Origin: Candidatus Dormiibacterota bacterium
GTDB lineage: Bacteria; Chloroflexota; Dormibacteria; Dormibacterales; Dormibacteraceae
Assembly: GCA_003139695.1 (NCBI GenBank)
Contig: PLJM01000025.1
Coordinates: forward strand, 124,001 to 188,000
Direction: 5' to 3'
DNA length: 64,000 nt
Part shown: one piece after another, positions 8,396 through 19,805 of the stretch
Layout of the letters: each line of letters starts with the position of its first letter
How positions within the stretch are numbered: the stretch's first letter is position 1
Notes under the pieces: model-generated
The model's database searches: none
Told to the model about the DNA's origin: nothing
The model's input: the letters and a program-made list of their open reading frames with translations, nothing else
Program-made: the position numbers and the translations under genes

Positions 8396-11300
8396 TCCAG
8401 ACCTCCAAGCGCCGCAAGACAGAGACGTTTCAGCTCGACGACGATCCGCTCTGGTACAAGGACGCGATCATCTACGAGGTTCACGTCCGTGCCTTCAGCG
8501 ACAGCGACGGCGACGGGAGCGGCGACTTCAAAGGCCTGCTCCAAAAGCTCCCGTATCTCCAGGAGCTGGGCGTCAGCGCGATCTGGCTGCTGCCCTTCTA
8601 CCCCTCCCCCCTACGTGACGACGGCTACGACATCGCCGACTACGAGGACGTCAACCCGATGTACGGCAAGCTGCCGGACGTGCGCCAGTTCATTGCAGAG
8701 GCGCATAGGCGTGGAATGCGCGTGATCACCGAGCTCGTGTGCAACCACACCTCAGACCAGCACCCCTGGTTCCAGAGAGCACGACGAGCACGACCCGGCA
8801 GCCCGATGCGCGACATGTACGTTTGGAGCGAGACCAACCAGAAATACCAGGACGCTCGAATCATCTTCAAAGACTTCGAGGTCTCGAACTGGACCTGGGA
8901 CCACGTCGCCAACGCTTACTACTGGCACCGCTTCTTTTCGCATCAGCCCGACCTCAACTACGACAACCCGCGCGTCAAGGAAGCGATGTTCAAGACGTGC
9001 GACTTCTGGCTCGACCTGGGCGTCGACGGGATGCGACTCGACGCGGTTCCCTACCTGTACGAGCGGGAAGGCACCAACAGCGAGAACCTCCCTGAGACCC
9101 ACGGGTTTCTGAAGGAGCTTCGCCAGCACATCGACACTGGCTATCGCAACCGGATGTTGCTGTCGGAGGCCAACCAGTGGCCTGAGGACGCGGTCAAGTA
9201 TTTCGGCCAAGGCGACGAATGCAACATGGGCTTCCATTTTCCGCTGATGCCCAGGCTGTTCATGTCGATCCGGATGGAGGACAGGTTCCCCATCATCGAC
9301 ATCCTCGCCCAGACACCGGCGATCCCCGACAACTCTCAATGGGCGCTGTTCCTGAGGAACCACGACGAGCTGACGCTCGAGATGGTGACCGACGAGGAGC
9401 GCGATTACATGTACCGCGCGTACACGCAGGACCGCGCCGCGCGCATCAACCTCGGCATCCGCCGGCGGCTCGCGCCACTGCTCGGCAACGAGCGCAGGCG
9501 CATCGAGCTGATGAACGGCCTGCTGTTCTCGCTGCCGGGGACACCGGTCATCTATTACGGCGACGAGATCGGGATGGGCGACAACATCTTTCTCGGCGAC
9601 CGCAATGGCGTGCGCACGCCGATGCAGTGGAGCGGCGACCGCAATGCAGGCTTCTCCGACGCCAACCGCCAGCGGCTTTATCTGCCGGTGATCACCGACC
9701 CGGAGTACCACTACGAGACCGTCAACGTCGAGACGCAGCACCAGAACCCCCACTCTCTGCTGTCGTGGATGAAGCGCGTGATCGCCCTGCGCAAGCGGCA
9801 CCGCGCATTCGGGCGGGGCACGCTGGAGCTCCTGCGGCCGGAGAACAGGAAGATCCTCGCGTTCGTGCGGCGTTACGAATCCGAGCAGATCCTGGTCATT
9901 GCCAACCTGTCGCGCTTCCTCCAGACGATGGAGCTCGACCTGTCGGAGTGGAAAGGCATGGTGCCCCTGGAGCTGTTCGGCTCGACCGAGCTGCCGGTGA
10001 TTGGCGACGCGCCCTACTTCCTCACCCTCGGCCCGCACTCATTCTTCTGGTTCAGCCTGCAGCCGCGCGCTACGGCGCAGGTGCCAGGAGACGGACAGGC
10101 ACCTGCGGCCACGCTGCCCGAGATCAAGGTGGGCTCGTCGGATTGGGATTCGGTGCTTGTGGGCTCTGCCCGCGAACGCCTCGAGACAGTCCTGCTCGGC
10201 TACATCAGGCAGCGTCGCTGGTTCGCCGGAAAGGCCAGGCGCCTCAAGTCGGCGCAGATCCGGGACGTGATCAACGTGCCCGGTGCGGACGGGACTGCCT
10301 ATGTGGTCACGGTGACTATCTCGTACGCGGAAGGCGATCCGGATACGTATCTGGTCCCGATGGCTTACGCCAGCGCCGCCGAAGCGCCACAGATCCTCGA
10401 GCGATGGCCGCACGCGGCGATCGCCTGGCTGCGCCCCCCGGACGGCGAGCAGCGGGGCCTCGTGTACGACGCGTTGGGGCCGCCAGGATTCACCGACGCG
10501 CTGCTCGCAACAATCGCGCGCCGGCGCCGCGCATCGAGTCCGGGCGGAACGCTCGTGGGTTCCCCCACCAAGGCCTTCGCGCGATTGCGAGGCCCGGAGA
10601 CCATCAGGCTCGAGGCTGCCCTGTCCGTGACGGAGCAGACCAATAACTCTGTGGTGTTCGGCGAGCGACTGATCCTCAAGATCTCGCGGCGCCTTGAAGA
10701 GGGCCTCAACCCGGAACTGGAGGTCGGCCGCTTCCTGACCGAGAAGACGAACTTCAGCCAGATCGCGCCGATTGCGGGGAGCCTGGAGTTCCGCCGCGAC
10801 AGGGCCGAGCCGCTGACACTGGCGATCCTCCAGGGTTACGTGCCCAACCAGGGCGATGCCTGGCAGTACACGCTGAACAACCTCGCCCACTTCCTCACCG
10901 GCGCCGAGGTGGTCTCCAGCGACCCTCCGCCGCTAGTCCGCCGAAGCATCGTGCAGGCAAGCGCGAACGATCTGCCGGAGGTGGCGACGCGCACTGTCGG
11001 GGCCTATCTCGAGTCGGCCCGGCTGCTCGGACAGCGCACAGCCGAGCTGCATGCGGCACTCGCGTCAGACCCCGACGACCCCGCCTTCGCGCCAGAGCAC
11101 ATCTCGCAGCAAGACCAGCGTTCCATCTATCAGTCCCTGAACGGCGTGGCGCTGAGGTCGATGGAGCTCCTGCGCAGCCAGCTCAAGAAACTTCCCGAAG
11201 ATGCTCGAGACGAGGCGCGACAGGTGCTGGAGCTGGAGCCGCGGATCATGTCGACGCTGCGCGCCTTCCTCGGCCGGCGGTTGACGTCGACGCGCATTCG

Positions 11301-11744
11301 CGTGCACGGCGACTATCACCTTGGCCAGGTTCTGTACACCGGCCACGATTTCGTGATCATCGATTTCGAGGGTGAGCCGACCCGCACCCTCTACGAGCGG
11401 CGTCTCAAGCGACTTGCTCTGAAGGACGTCGCTGGAATGCTGCGGTCATTCCACTACGCGAGCGAAACGGCGCTGAAGTCGGAGAACATCCCTGCCGAGT
11501 CAACCGTGCGCTCCCAGGCCTGGTCGCGACTCTGGGTCGAGTCGGTGTCGGCCTCATTCCTACGCAGCTACATGAGCACCGCGGGTACTGCATCCTTCGT
11601 CCCGCACGGCACCGAGGACCTCGAGCTGGAGCTGAGGACGATGCTTCTCGAGAAGGCGCTGTACGAGCTGCGCTACGAGCTGAACACGAGGCCGGATTGG
11701 GTGCGCATCCCGGTTCGTGGCATCCTTGACCTGATGGCGCCAGC

Positions 11745-11748
<4 letters not shown>
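8392..11748 (+). CDS. treS: Trehalose synthase fused to maltokinase
   Basis: A 1118-residue fusion. Residues about 20-560 are trehalose synthase (GH13_16), which interconverts maltose and trehalose: WYKDAIIYEVHVRAFSDSDGDG, the nucleophile in GMRLDAVPYLYE, the acid in LLSEANQWP and NHDELTLEM. Residues about 585-1118 are maltokinase (Mak/Pep2), which makes maltose 1-phosphate from maltose and ATP: RQRRWFAGKARRL, then the kinase loop HGDYHLGQVLY and IIDFEGEP. Start is GTG 8392, overlapping the glgE stop by four bases; the end overlaps glgB as ATGA. The fusion channels trehalose through maltose to maltose 1-phosphate for GlgE. Confidence 0.96.
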
Positions 11749-13640
<1,892 letters not shown>

Positions 13641-13683
13641 CCGCCAAGAGGCGCTAAGCCCGCGCGGCGCCCGGCCGGGGATC

Positions 13684-13748
13684 CGACCATTCGTGCCCTT
13701 TTGGCTGCACATTTGCAGGCGCCAGTGGCATTCGTGCCCTTTTGGCTG
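13684..13748 (+). repeat. Paired 24-base box element, copy 2
   Basis: Boxes start at 13684 (CGACCATTCGTGCCC plus TTTTGGCTG) and 13725 (first five bases diverged, remainder identical), 41 bases apart. In the spacer CTGCA and TGCAG flank a four-base loop and can form a small hairpin. The element lies between the convergent ends of glgB and the DUF559 gene, seven bases from the latter's stop. Confidence 0.85.
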
Positions 13749-13754
13749 GGTTTA

Positions 13755-14630
13755 TTAGCGCTTTGCGAGTGCGTGCCGGACCTGCATCGCGACCGTGTCG
13801 GGCGCGCCGTAAACGTCGGCTGCGGTGAAGCGAAGCAGGCGATAGCCGGCGCCGACCAGTCCGTTTTGGCGGCGGTTGTCATCAACCATTCGATCACGGT
13901 GGTTGCCGCCGTCGTATTCGATAGCCAGGCGCTGACGCCGATAGAGCAGGTCGGGACGGCCTAGGAAGTTGCCTCGATCGTCATGGATGGAAACGTGAAG
14001 CTCCGGCCGCGGAAGACCGGCCATCACGATCAGCATCCGTAGGCGGGTCTCCATCGCGGACTCGGTTTCCGGCTCGACGAAGGCCAGAACCCGTCGGAGC
14101 CGTGCGATGCCCCTGGCTCGTGGATGGTCGGCGACATAGCTCATAAGCTCGGCCACCGACAGGAGCTCTGCATGAAGGAACTGGTCGACTGCGACGACTG
14201 CCTCCGTCAATAGATTCCTTCCGCCTAGATCCACCGAGGTGCGAAATGCTGATGTGGTTGGGAGGCGGCGCCGCAGAACGATCTCGCTGGCCGCGAGAGC
14301 AGCGCGACAAACAGAGGCGCCGGCTCGGCGGCCGCTGCCAGCCGGTTCGGGGATCGTGACCTCGATCGGATCGCATGGCGCGACGTCGAGTCCGTGCAGC
14401 CAGGCCGCCGTACGCCCGGAAAACGCAGCGCCGGGTGGAAGGCGCCGCGCAACCGCGGCCAACATGAGCTGCGGGCTTTCTTTCAGGCCCGCCCAGCGGT
14501 AGATGCCTGAGCCAAGGCGACGATAACCGCCTCCACGCAGTTGGCTGCGGGTAATACCCACCCCACGAGCATCTGCAGCGTTGAATGGCCTGGTCCTGAG
14601 CGCAGCCGGCACCCTCTGCCTGATTGGCAC
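13755..14630 (-). CDS. DUF559 / AbiEi-like nuclease-fold protein
   Basis: A protein of about 291 residues. The N-terminal half resembles AbiEi-type winged-helix proteins (ADARGVGITRSQLRGGGYRRLGSGIYRW, then GRTAAWLHGLD). The C-terminal half is a DUF559 domain with Vsr/PD-(D/E)xK-like features: GRPDLLYRRQRLAIEYDGGNHRD and GYRLLRFTAADVY. The acid pair in PDLL and IEYDG fits an endonuclease core, but activity is unproven. Such proteins are common singletons in actinobacteria and relatives. The start is uncertain: GTG 14630 is chosen because the upstream GTG 14717 would make the paired-box repeat coding. It sits between two repeat elements, which is odd. Confidence 0.65.
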   Translation of the reverse strand: MPIRQRVPAALRTRPFNAADARGVGITRSQLRGGGYRRLGSGIYRWAGLKESPQLMLAAVARRLPPGAAFSGRTAAWLHGLDVAPCDPIEVTIPEPAGSGRRAGASVCRAALAASEIVLRRRLPTTSAFRTSVDLGGRNLLTEAVVAVDQFLHAELLSVAELMSYVADHPRARGIARLRRVLAFVEPETESAMETRLRMLIVMAGLPRPELHVSIHDDRGNFLGRPDLLYRRQRLAIEYDGGNHRDRMVDDNRRQNGLVGAGYRLLRFTAADVYGAPDTVAMQVRHALAKR

Positions 14631-14681
14631 GCCGGTAGGGTCGCTAACGTGGCCCAATAGGACAACGTCAGTCGTTAAGAC

Positions 14682-14747
14682 CGACCATTTGTGCCCTTTT
14701 GGATGTGCCCATCGCACGGGAGGCGACCGTTCGTGCCCTTTTGGCTG
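14682..14747 (+). repeat. Paired 24-base box element, copy 3
   Basis: Boxes start at 14682 (CGACCATTTGTGCCC plus TTTTGGATG) and 14724 (CGACCGTTCGTGCCC plus TTTTGGCTG), 42 bases apart. The spacer has a CCC/GGG pairing around a seven-base loop. It lies upstream of the DUF559 gene and 22 bases beyond the stop of the LacI gene. Confidence 0.85.
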
Positions 14748-14769
14748 TTTCCGACGCCCGAAGGGCCCT

Positions 14770-15816
14770 TTAGAGAGGAGCCGTCGACAGGCGGGTCACC
14801 AGGTTCACACCCACCAGGGTGGTTCGCGGCGGCCCTTTCAGCTTGTGCTCGATGCGATCGGCGATGGCCGCGATGCCGAGCCGGGCCAGCTCGTCTCGTG
14901 GTTGGGCCACGGTGGTCAGTGAGATGCGGGCCAACCCCGCCATCGGCACGTCGTCGAAGCCTACGATCGACAAGTCGTGAGGAACCCTGAGCGCCACGCG
15001 GTCCGCGAACTCCTGCAGCGCGATGGCGGCCACGTCATTGGACGCGAACACTGCAGTGATCCGATCGGGCCCATTGAAAACATCGACCAACTTCCGGTCT
15101 ATGCCATCGACCGAAGCATGGTCGGAAGGCGGCGACCAGCTGATCCGCACTTCCGGTCCGAGACCCGCTTCAACCAGCGCTTCTCGATAGCCCTCCCAGC
15201 GAGACACATCCGACCTATCCTCCAGCTCGGGAATCGCGACAAAGGCGATGCGTCGATGGCCGGCGTCAACAAGGTGCCTCGTGCCCAGCTTGGCTCCCCG
15301 AACGTCGTCGACGGACACCACGTCGCCCCACTCCTCGTGGCAGCCGACGAACACGACAGGCACCTGGTGCTGGAGGGTTTCACGCATCGTCCGCGAGTCT
15401 CCTGAGAAGGTCAGGAACACGATGCCCGCAACCCTGTACTCGAGGAGCGTTTCGACTCCTGCGATCTCGCTCTTGCTGTCACCTTCCGTGTTGCAGAACA
15501 TGGCCGTGTAGCCTCGCGCGGCGGCGTGCCTCTCGACGAGCTTGGCCATCTCCGCGAAGAACGGGTTCGCGAGGTCTCCGACCACGACGCCGAGGATGTT
15601 GGTGCGTTGCTGGACGAGCTGGCGGGCCAGGACGTTCGGTCGATAACCGAGCTGGTCGATGGCCGCCCGCACGCGCCGCCGCGTCGATTCGGACACGCCC
15701 GGAAAGTCGCGGACGACATTCGACACCGTGGATTTCGAGACCCCGGCGTGGGATGCCACGTCAAGAATCGTGGGTGGCTTTCGAGCTGCCGGAACTGAAT
15801 CCTGACTCGCTGCCAT
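14770..15816 (-). CDS. LacI-family transcriptional repressor of the cyclitol genes
   Basis: A 348-residue LacI/GalR repressor. The N-terminal helix-turn-helix TILDVASHAGVSKSTVSNVV and hinge YRPNVLARQL are followed by a periplasmic-binding-type effector domain (ILGVVVGDLANPFFAE, FASNDVAAIALQEF, SIVGFDDVPMAGLARISLTTV). It is last in the minus-strand run MFS-iolD-iolB-lacI, 41 bases after iolB. A TGGAACGTTCTG site at 15839-15850 precedes its own start, and the same palindrome sits at two plus-strand promoters in the cluster, so I infer it is autoregulated and controls them; the inducer is probably a cyclitol or a breakdown product. ATG 15816 is chosen over an in-frame TTG at 15825. Confidence 0.9.
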   Translation of the reverse strand: MAASQDSVPAARKPPTILDVASHAGVSKSTVSNVVRDFPGVSESTRRRVRAAIDQLGYRPNVLARQLVQQRTNILGVVVGDLANPFFAEMAKLVERHAAARGYTAMFCNTEGDSKSEIAGVETLLEYRVAGIVFLTFSGDSRTMRETLQHQVPVVFVGCHEEWGDVVSVDDVRGAKLGTRHLVDAGHRRIAFVAIPELEDRSDVSRWEGYREALVEAGLGPEVRISWSPPSDHASVDGIDRKLVDVFNGPDRITAVFASNDVAAIALQEFADRVALRVPHDLSIVGFDDVPMAGLARISLTTVAQPRDELARLGIAAIADRIEHKLKGPPRTTLVGVNLVTRLSTAPL

Positions 15817-15824
15817 GGGAGGCA

Positions 15825-15850
15825 ATGTTATTCGGCGTTGGAACGTTCTG
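15825..15850 (-). promoter_or_regulatory. lacI promoter and operator
   Basis: Read on the minus strand, a CAGAACGTTCCA operator-like palindrome (15850-15839) is followed by TAACAT (15830-15825), a -10-like hexamer eight bases before the lacI ATG. The operator would lie between -35 and -10. The mRNA would be leaderless or nearly so. No good -35 is visible. Confidence 0.55.
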
Positions 15851-15857
15851 GAGGCCG

Positions 15858-16667
15858 CTAGTCCAGTTGCCAGCGGTGGTCAGGATCTGTGGTCACCAGC
15901 CAGCGGCGATGCGGGCCGGCCATCACGTTGAGGTAATAAAGGTCGTAGCCAGGCCCTGCAGCCACCGGATGATAGCCACGAGGCACAAGCACGACGTCTC
16001 CATCGCGCACCTGCAGCGCTTCATTCAGCGAGCGATCGTCCGTATAGACAAGCTGTACGCCGAAGCCATCACTCCGCGCCGTGCGGTGGTAGTAGGTCTC
16101 CTCGAGGTAGCTCTCGTGCGGCAGGTCGTCGGTATCGTGCTTGTGGGGTGGATAGCTCGACCAGTTGCCGCCAGACGTCAGCACCTCGGTCACGAGCAGG
16201 GATTCTGCCGGCCGGTCCTCCATAAGGATGTTGTGGATCGTTCGCTCAGTCCGCCCAGACCCGCGCTTGAAAGGGTGGATGTCACTAGCCGAGATTCGCG
16301 CGGCTTCGGCGCCCTTCGCCGCCGGCGCCCAGCACAGGGCCACCTCGCATTTGTCGCTTGCGCCCGTGACTACGAGCGTGCCGCCGGGTGGCACGTAAAC
16401 CGCATCCGGTGTACCGCTGAACACCGACAGTCTGGAGCCAACCCCCTCCCACTCATGAGCGCCGCAGGCGACGTCAGCGCGACCCGACAGGATGACGAGA
16501 CACGCTTCACGGCCGTCAGTGGCCCGGGACATGGCGGCGCCGCGTGCGAGCCTGAACACCTCGAACCCCACGTACGACCAGCCTGCCGCCTCCGGTGTCA
16601 CCGAAACCAGCAGACCGTTGAGGTCCGGCGCGGGCCGGCTCGGCACCAGCAGGCCTGACGCCTTCAT
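15858..16667 (-). CDS. iolB: 5-deoxy-glucuronate isomerase
   Basis: A 269-residue IolB-type bicupin that converts 5-deoxy-glucuronate to 2-deoxy-5-keto-gluconate in myo-inositol breakdown. The metal-binding signature YPPHKHDTDDLPHESYLEE with the following YYHR is present, as are GDVVLVPRGYHPVAAGPGYD and YYLNVMAGPHRRW near the C-terminus. Start ATG 16667 overlaps the iolD stop as ATGA; a longer reading frame to 16763 only covers iolD's last codons in another frame. It is translationally coupled to iolD and precedes lacI. IolB is specific to the inositol pathway, which makes it the best evidence for the cluster's role. Confidence 0.95.
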   Translation of the reverse strand: MKASGLLVPSRPAPDLNGLLVSVTPEAAGWSYVGFEVFRLARGAAMSRATDGREACLVILSGRADVACGAHEWEGVGSRLSVFSGTPDAVYVPPGGTLVVTGASDKCEVALCWAPAAKGAEAARISASDIHPFKRGSGRTERTIHNILMEDRPAESLLVTEVLTSGGNWSSYPPHKHDTDDLPHESYLEETYYHRTARSDGFGVQLVYTDDRSLNEALQVRDGDVVLVPRGYHPVAAGPGYDLYYLNVMAGPHRRWLVTTDPDHRWQLD

Positions 16668-18547
16668 ATGAGCCAGCGCCGGCGAGCCATGTCGCGTTCG
16701 TGCTCCCGTCGGGCTTTCTGAATTTCGCCGGACTCTGAGACCTCGGCCACCGGAACCTCCCACCAGCTCTCATAGTTGGGCACGCTTTCGTAGCGGTCGG
16801 CCGGCACGTGGATCACGACCGTCTGTTCGATCGCCTTGGCCTCCATCAACGCGTCTCGGAGCTCCTCCACGTTGCGTGCGCGGATCACGTGCGCACCCAG
16901 GCCTTGAGCATTCAATGCCAGGTCGACCGGCAGAGATTTTCCGTCGCGACCTCCGGAATCGTCCCCAAGAGATCCATCGCTGCGATAGCGATATCGCGTG
17001 CCGAAGCCGGCGGTGCCCTTCGATCTCGACAGTCCGCCGATAGACGCATAGCCCTCGTTGTCCACCAGCACCACTGTCAGCTTGAGTCCCTCCTGGATCG
17101 AGGTGACGATCTCCTGCGCCATCATCAGATAGGAGCCGTCGCCGACCAGGACATACACCTCGCGCCCGGGGTCGGCCAGCTTGACGCCCAGACCCCCCGC
17201 GATTTCGTAGCCCATGGTGGAGTACCCGTACTCGACGTGATAGCCCTTCTCGTCGCGCGTGCGCCAGAGTTTGTGGAGGTCCCCCGGGATCGAGCCGGCG
17301 GCACACACGACGACGTCACGCGGCCCGGAAAGCTCGTTGACCGCTCCAATGACCTCTGATTGAGCGGGCAGGCCGTTATGTCCGAGGTGATACAGGCGAG
17401 ACACCTCGTCGTCCCATTCCGCGTTCAGCTTCGTACAGAGCTGGCGGTAATCGGGCGCTACCGCCCAGCCGTCCAGGCGCTCGGCCAAGACCTCGAGCGT
17501 CGCCCGGGCATCGCCAGTGAGCGAAAGCCCACCCAGCTTGTGGCTGTCGGCGTCGGCGATGTTGATGTTGATGAAGCGCACCCCTGGATCTTGGAACGCG
17601 GTCTTCGAGGCGGTCGTGAAGTCGCTGTAGCGCGTGCCCACACCGATCACCAGGTCCGCCTGCGCCGCCGTGCGGTTGGCTGCGAACGTGCCGGTGGCGC
17701 CGATACCGCCCATCGCGCTCGGATGGTCGAACGGTAATGAGCCTTTTCCCGCCTGGGTCTCACCGACTGGGATTCCAGTGCCGTCCACCAGCAGGCGCAG
17801 GGCAGCCGTCGCCTCGGAGTAGATCACTCCGCCACCAGCGATGATCAGAGGTCTTTTCGAAGCACGGATGATCGCGAGGGCCCGATCGAGAGCGCTCTCG
17901 TCGGGAAGTGGCCGGCCGATGTGCCAGACACGGTCCTCGAGGAACTCTGCCGGGTAGTCGAACGCCTCAACCTGTACGTCCTGCGGCAAGGCGAGCATCA
18001 CCGCCCCCGTGTCAGCCTGGCTGGTCAGCACGCGCATGGCCGAGAGTGCCGCGGGTACGAGCTGCTCCGGCCGTTGGATCCGATCCCAGTACCGGCAGAC
18101 GGGCTGGAAGCAGTCGTTGACGCTCAGGTCTCCTCGCCCCGGGGACTCCAGCTGCTGCAAGACAGGGTCAGGGCGCCGCGACGCAAAGACGTCACCCGGC
18201 AGCAGCAGCACGGGCACCCGGTTGATGGTCGCGGCGGCAGCGCCCGTCAGCATGTTGGTTGCGCCCGGGCCGATCGAGGTCGTGCAAGCGAGCGCGGCGA
18301 GACGGTTTCGCATCCTGGCGAAGGCGGCCGCGGTGTGAACCATGCCTTGCTCGTTGCGAGCCTGGTAGTAAGTGAGGAGCTCTGGATGCTCCGCCAAAGC
18401 CTGACCGATGCCGGTGACGTTGCCGTGGCCGAAGATCCCAAAGCAGCCTTCGAAGAATCGATGCTCGTGGCCGTCGCGTTCAAGCCTCTGCACCGAAAGG
18501 AATCGCACCAGCGCCTGGGCCATCGTCAGCCGAACCGTCGGGTTCAT
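16664..18547 (-). CDS. iolD: 3D-(3,5/4)-trihydroxycyclohexane-1,2-dione hydrolase
   Basis: A 627-residue thiamine-diphosphate enzyme that hydrolytically opens the cyclohexanedione ring to 5-deoxy-glucuronate. Three domains are visible: the Pyr domain with GCFGIFGHGNVTGIGQAL and a catalytic-glutamate region QARNEQGMVH; a central domain (RPLIIAGGGVIYSEA); and the PP domain with the ThDP motif GDGSYLMMAQEI and VDNEGYASIGGLSRS. Length and sequence fit IolD rather than acetolactate synthase. It overlaps the upstream MFS gene and the downstream iolB by four bases each, so the three are co-translated. Cytosolic. Confidence 0.95.
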   Translation of the reverse strand: MNPTVRLTMAQALVRFLSVQRLERDGHEHRFFEGCFGIFGHGNVTGIGQALAEHPELLTYYQARNEQGMVHTAAAFARMRNRLAALACTTSIGPGATNMLTGAAAATINRVPVLLLPGDVFASRRPDPVLQQLESPGRGDLSVNDCFQPVCRYWDRIQRPEQLVPAALSAMRVLTSQADTGAVMLALPQDVQVEAFDYPAEFLEDRVWHIGRPLPDESALDRALAIIRASKRPLIIAGGGVIYSEATAALRLLVDGTGIPVGETQAGKGSLPFDHPSAMGGIGATGTFAANRTAAQADLVIGVGTRYSDFTTASKTAFQDPGVRFININIADADSHKLGGLSLTGDARATLEVLAERLDGWAVAPDYRQLCTKLNAEWDDEVSRLYHLGHNGLPAQSEVIGAVNELSGPRDVVVCAAGSIPGDLHKLWRTRDEKGYHVEYGYSTMGYEIAGGLGVKLADPGREVYVLVGDGSYLMMAQEIVTSIQEGLKLTVVLVDNEGYASIGGLSRSKGTAGFGTRYRYRSDGSLGDDSGGRDGKSLPVDLALNAQGLGAHVIRARNVEELRDALMEAKAIEQTVVIHVPADRYESVPNYESWWEVPVAEVSESGEIQKARREHERDMARRRWLI

Positions 18548-19770
18548 GCCGCGACCGGACCTGGCGCGCGCCTACCGACCATCAGCGCGGCGATAACCGC
18601 CGCGAGCAGCGCCGCCACCGCGTAAACGTAGAAGGCGCTCTGAATCCCGGCCAGAGACCATGCGAGACCTCCCAACACCGGTCCTATTGTGACGCCGACA
18701 TTTTCGAATTCCCCGAAGATGCCCATGAAGAACGCGTGGCGGCGGCGTGGTATCGAGTCTGAGATCCAGGCAATTGCCGCGGGCCAGATCAGCGCTCCGC
18801 CCAGGGCGCGGATGGCAGCACCGGCGATGACCTCGCCGAAGGTGCCGGCGGTCGCGTATACGGCGAAACCAACGACTGAAATCGCACCGCCGGCGATCAT
18901 CGCCTGCCGGCGGCCCCACCGGTCCGCGGCGTAGCCGCCCGGGACCATCAAGATCCCGCCCAGCACGCCGACGACAAGCATCGCAATGCCGGCGCTGGCC
19001 GCCGAAAGCTGGAGGTGGGTGGTAACCAGGAGCGGCAGCAAGGCCAGCTCTCCGCCCGCCCCGACCTGGATGAGCAAGACCATTGATGCCGTGACCAACA
19101 ACACCCTCATCACGCCGCCACCGGCGCGCGACTCCTCCCTGCGCGCCGCGTCGTCACCTGCCCGCCCGGCGCGGTGCTCGGTGTCGGAGTGGCCCCTGAA
19201 TACCCACAGGACGAGCACTCCAGTCATCGCCGGAAGGACTGCGCTCGCGTAGATGATGCTGCGGATCGGGAAGTGGTCGATCAGCTGGCCGCCCGCACCC
19301 GAGCCGATCGCCTCCGCGATCACCCATTGCGCCGACACCAGCGCAAGGCCGGTGGCTCGCAGCCGTGCGTGAAGGCTCGTGCCGAGGTAAGACCGCGCCA
19401 CCGGGCCGGCCGCCACGAACATGCCCGACGCCAGCAAATAGCTGATTGCGATCGGCAAAACGGCATCGGCTCGCGCCAGCAGGACGATGCACGCCGCATA
19501 CAGCAGCTGCGAGACGACGAGAGGCCAGCGGTAGCCGAACCGATCCGCCAGAAATCCCCACAGCCATTCGAAAGCGAACATCCCGAATCCGAACATCGCG
19601 AGAGTCAGCCCGATCTGATTCGGGCTGGCGCGCAGCTGGCGAAGCTCGAGCGGAATGCAGATCTGAATCAGGCCTGCCGCCAGAGTCGAGAAGGTCAACG
19701 CGGCAACGAGGCCGCCGCTACGGCTGCGGATCAGGGAGTCAGTGATGGTCGCATACCATAGGTCACCCAC
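18544..19770 (-). CDS. MFS transporter of the cyclitol operon
   Basis: A 408-residue major facilitator protein with about 12 membrane segments in two halves joined by a charged cytosolic loop (FRGHSDTEHRAGRAGDDAARREESR). The loop after segment 2 (FLADRFGYRWP) and its second-half counterpart (YAADRWGRRQA) are the MFS D-R signature. It is first in the operon and overlaps iolD by four bases, so a cyclitol or sugar substrate is inferred; import is more likely than export in a catabolic operon, but the sequence is not close to classical IolT/sugar-porter proteins. Start is GTG 19770. Only 35 bases separate it from the divergent isomerase gene, with no operator visible there. Confidence 0.8.
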   Translation of the reverse strand: MGDLWYATITDSLIRSRSGGLVAALTFSTLAAGLIQICIPLELRQLRASPNQIGLTLAMFGFGMFAFEWLWGFLADRFGYRWPLVVSQLLYAACIVLLARADAVLPIAISYLLASGMFVAAGPVARSYLGTSLHARLRATGLALVSAQWVIAEAIGSGAGGQLIDHFPIRSIIYASAVLPAMTGVLVLWVFRGHSDTEHRAGRAGDDAARREESRAGGGVMRVLLVTASMVLLIQVGAGGELALLPLLVTTHLQLSAASAGIAMLVVGVLGGILMVPGGYAADRWGRRQAMIAGGAISVVGFAVYATAGTFGEVIAGAAIRALGGALIWPAAIAWISDSIPRRRHAFFMGIFGEFENVGVTIGPVLGGLAWSLAGIQSAFYVYAVAALLAAVIAALMVGRRAPGPVAA

Positions 19771-19805
19771 AGGTGCGATGAGGGACTCGATCGCGGCACA
19801 ATTGC

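Noticed and set aside
8752..10038. Long minus-strand open frame inside treS/mak
   Set aside because: High-GC shadow of a strongly conserved enzyme gene; the product is His/Arg/Val-rich without any motif.
14631..14717. N-terminal extension of the DUF559 protein
   Set aside because: The extra codons overlap the paired-box repeat and encode no family-like sequence; a start at GTG 14630 explains the region better.
16668..16763. Longer iolB start
   Set aside because: These codons lie in another frame of the iolD end; ATG 16667 gives a standard IolB N-terminus and an ATGA overlap.
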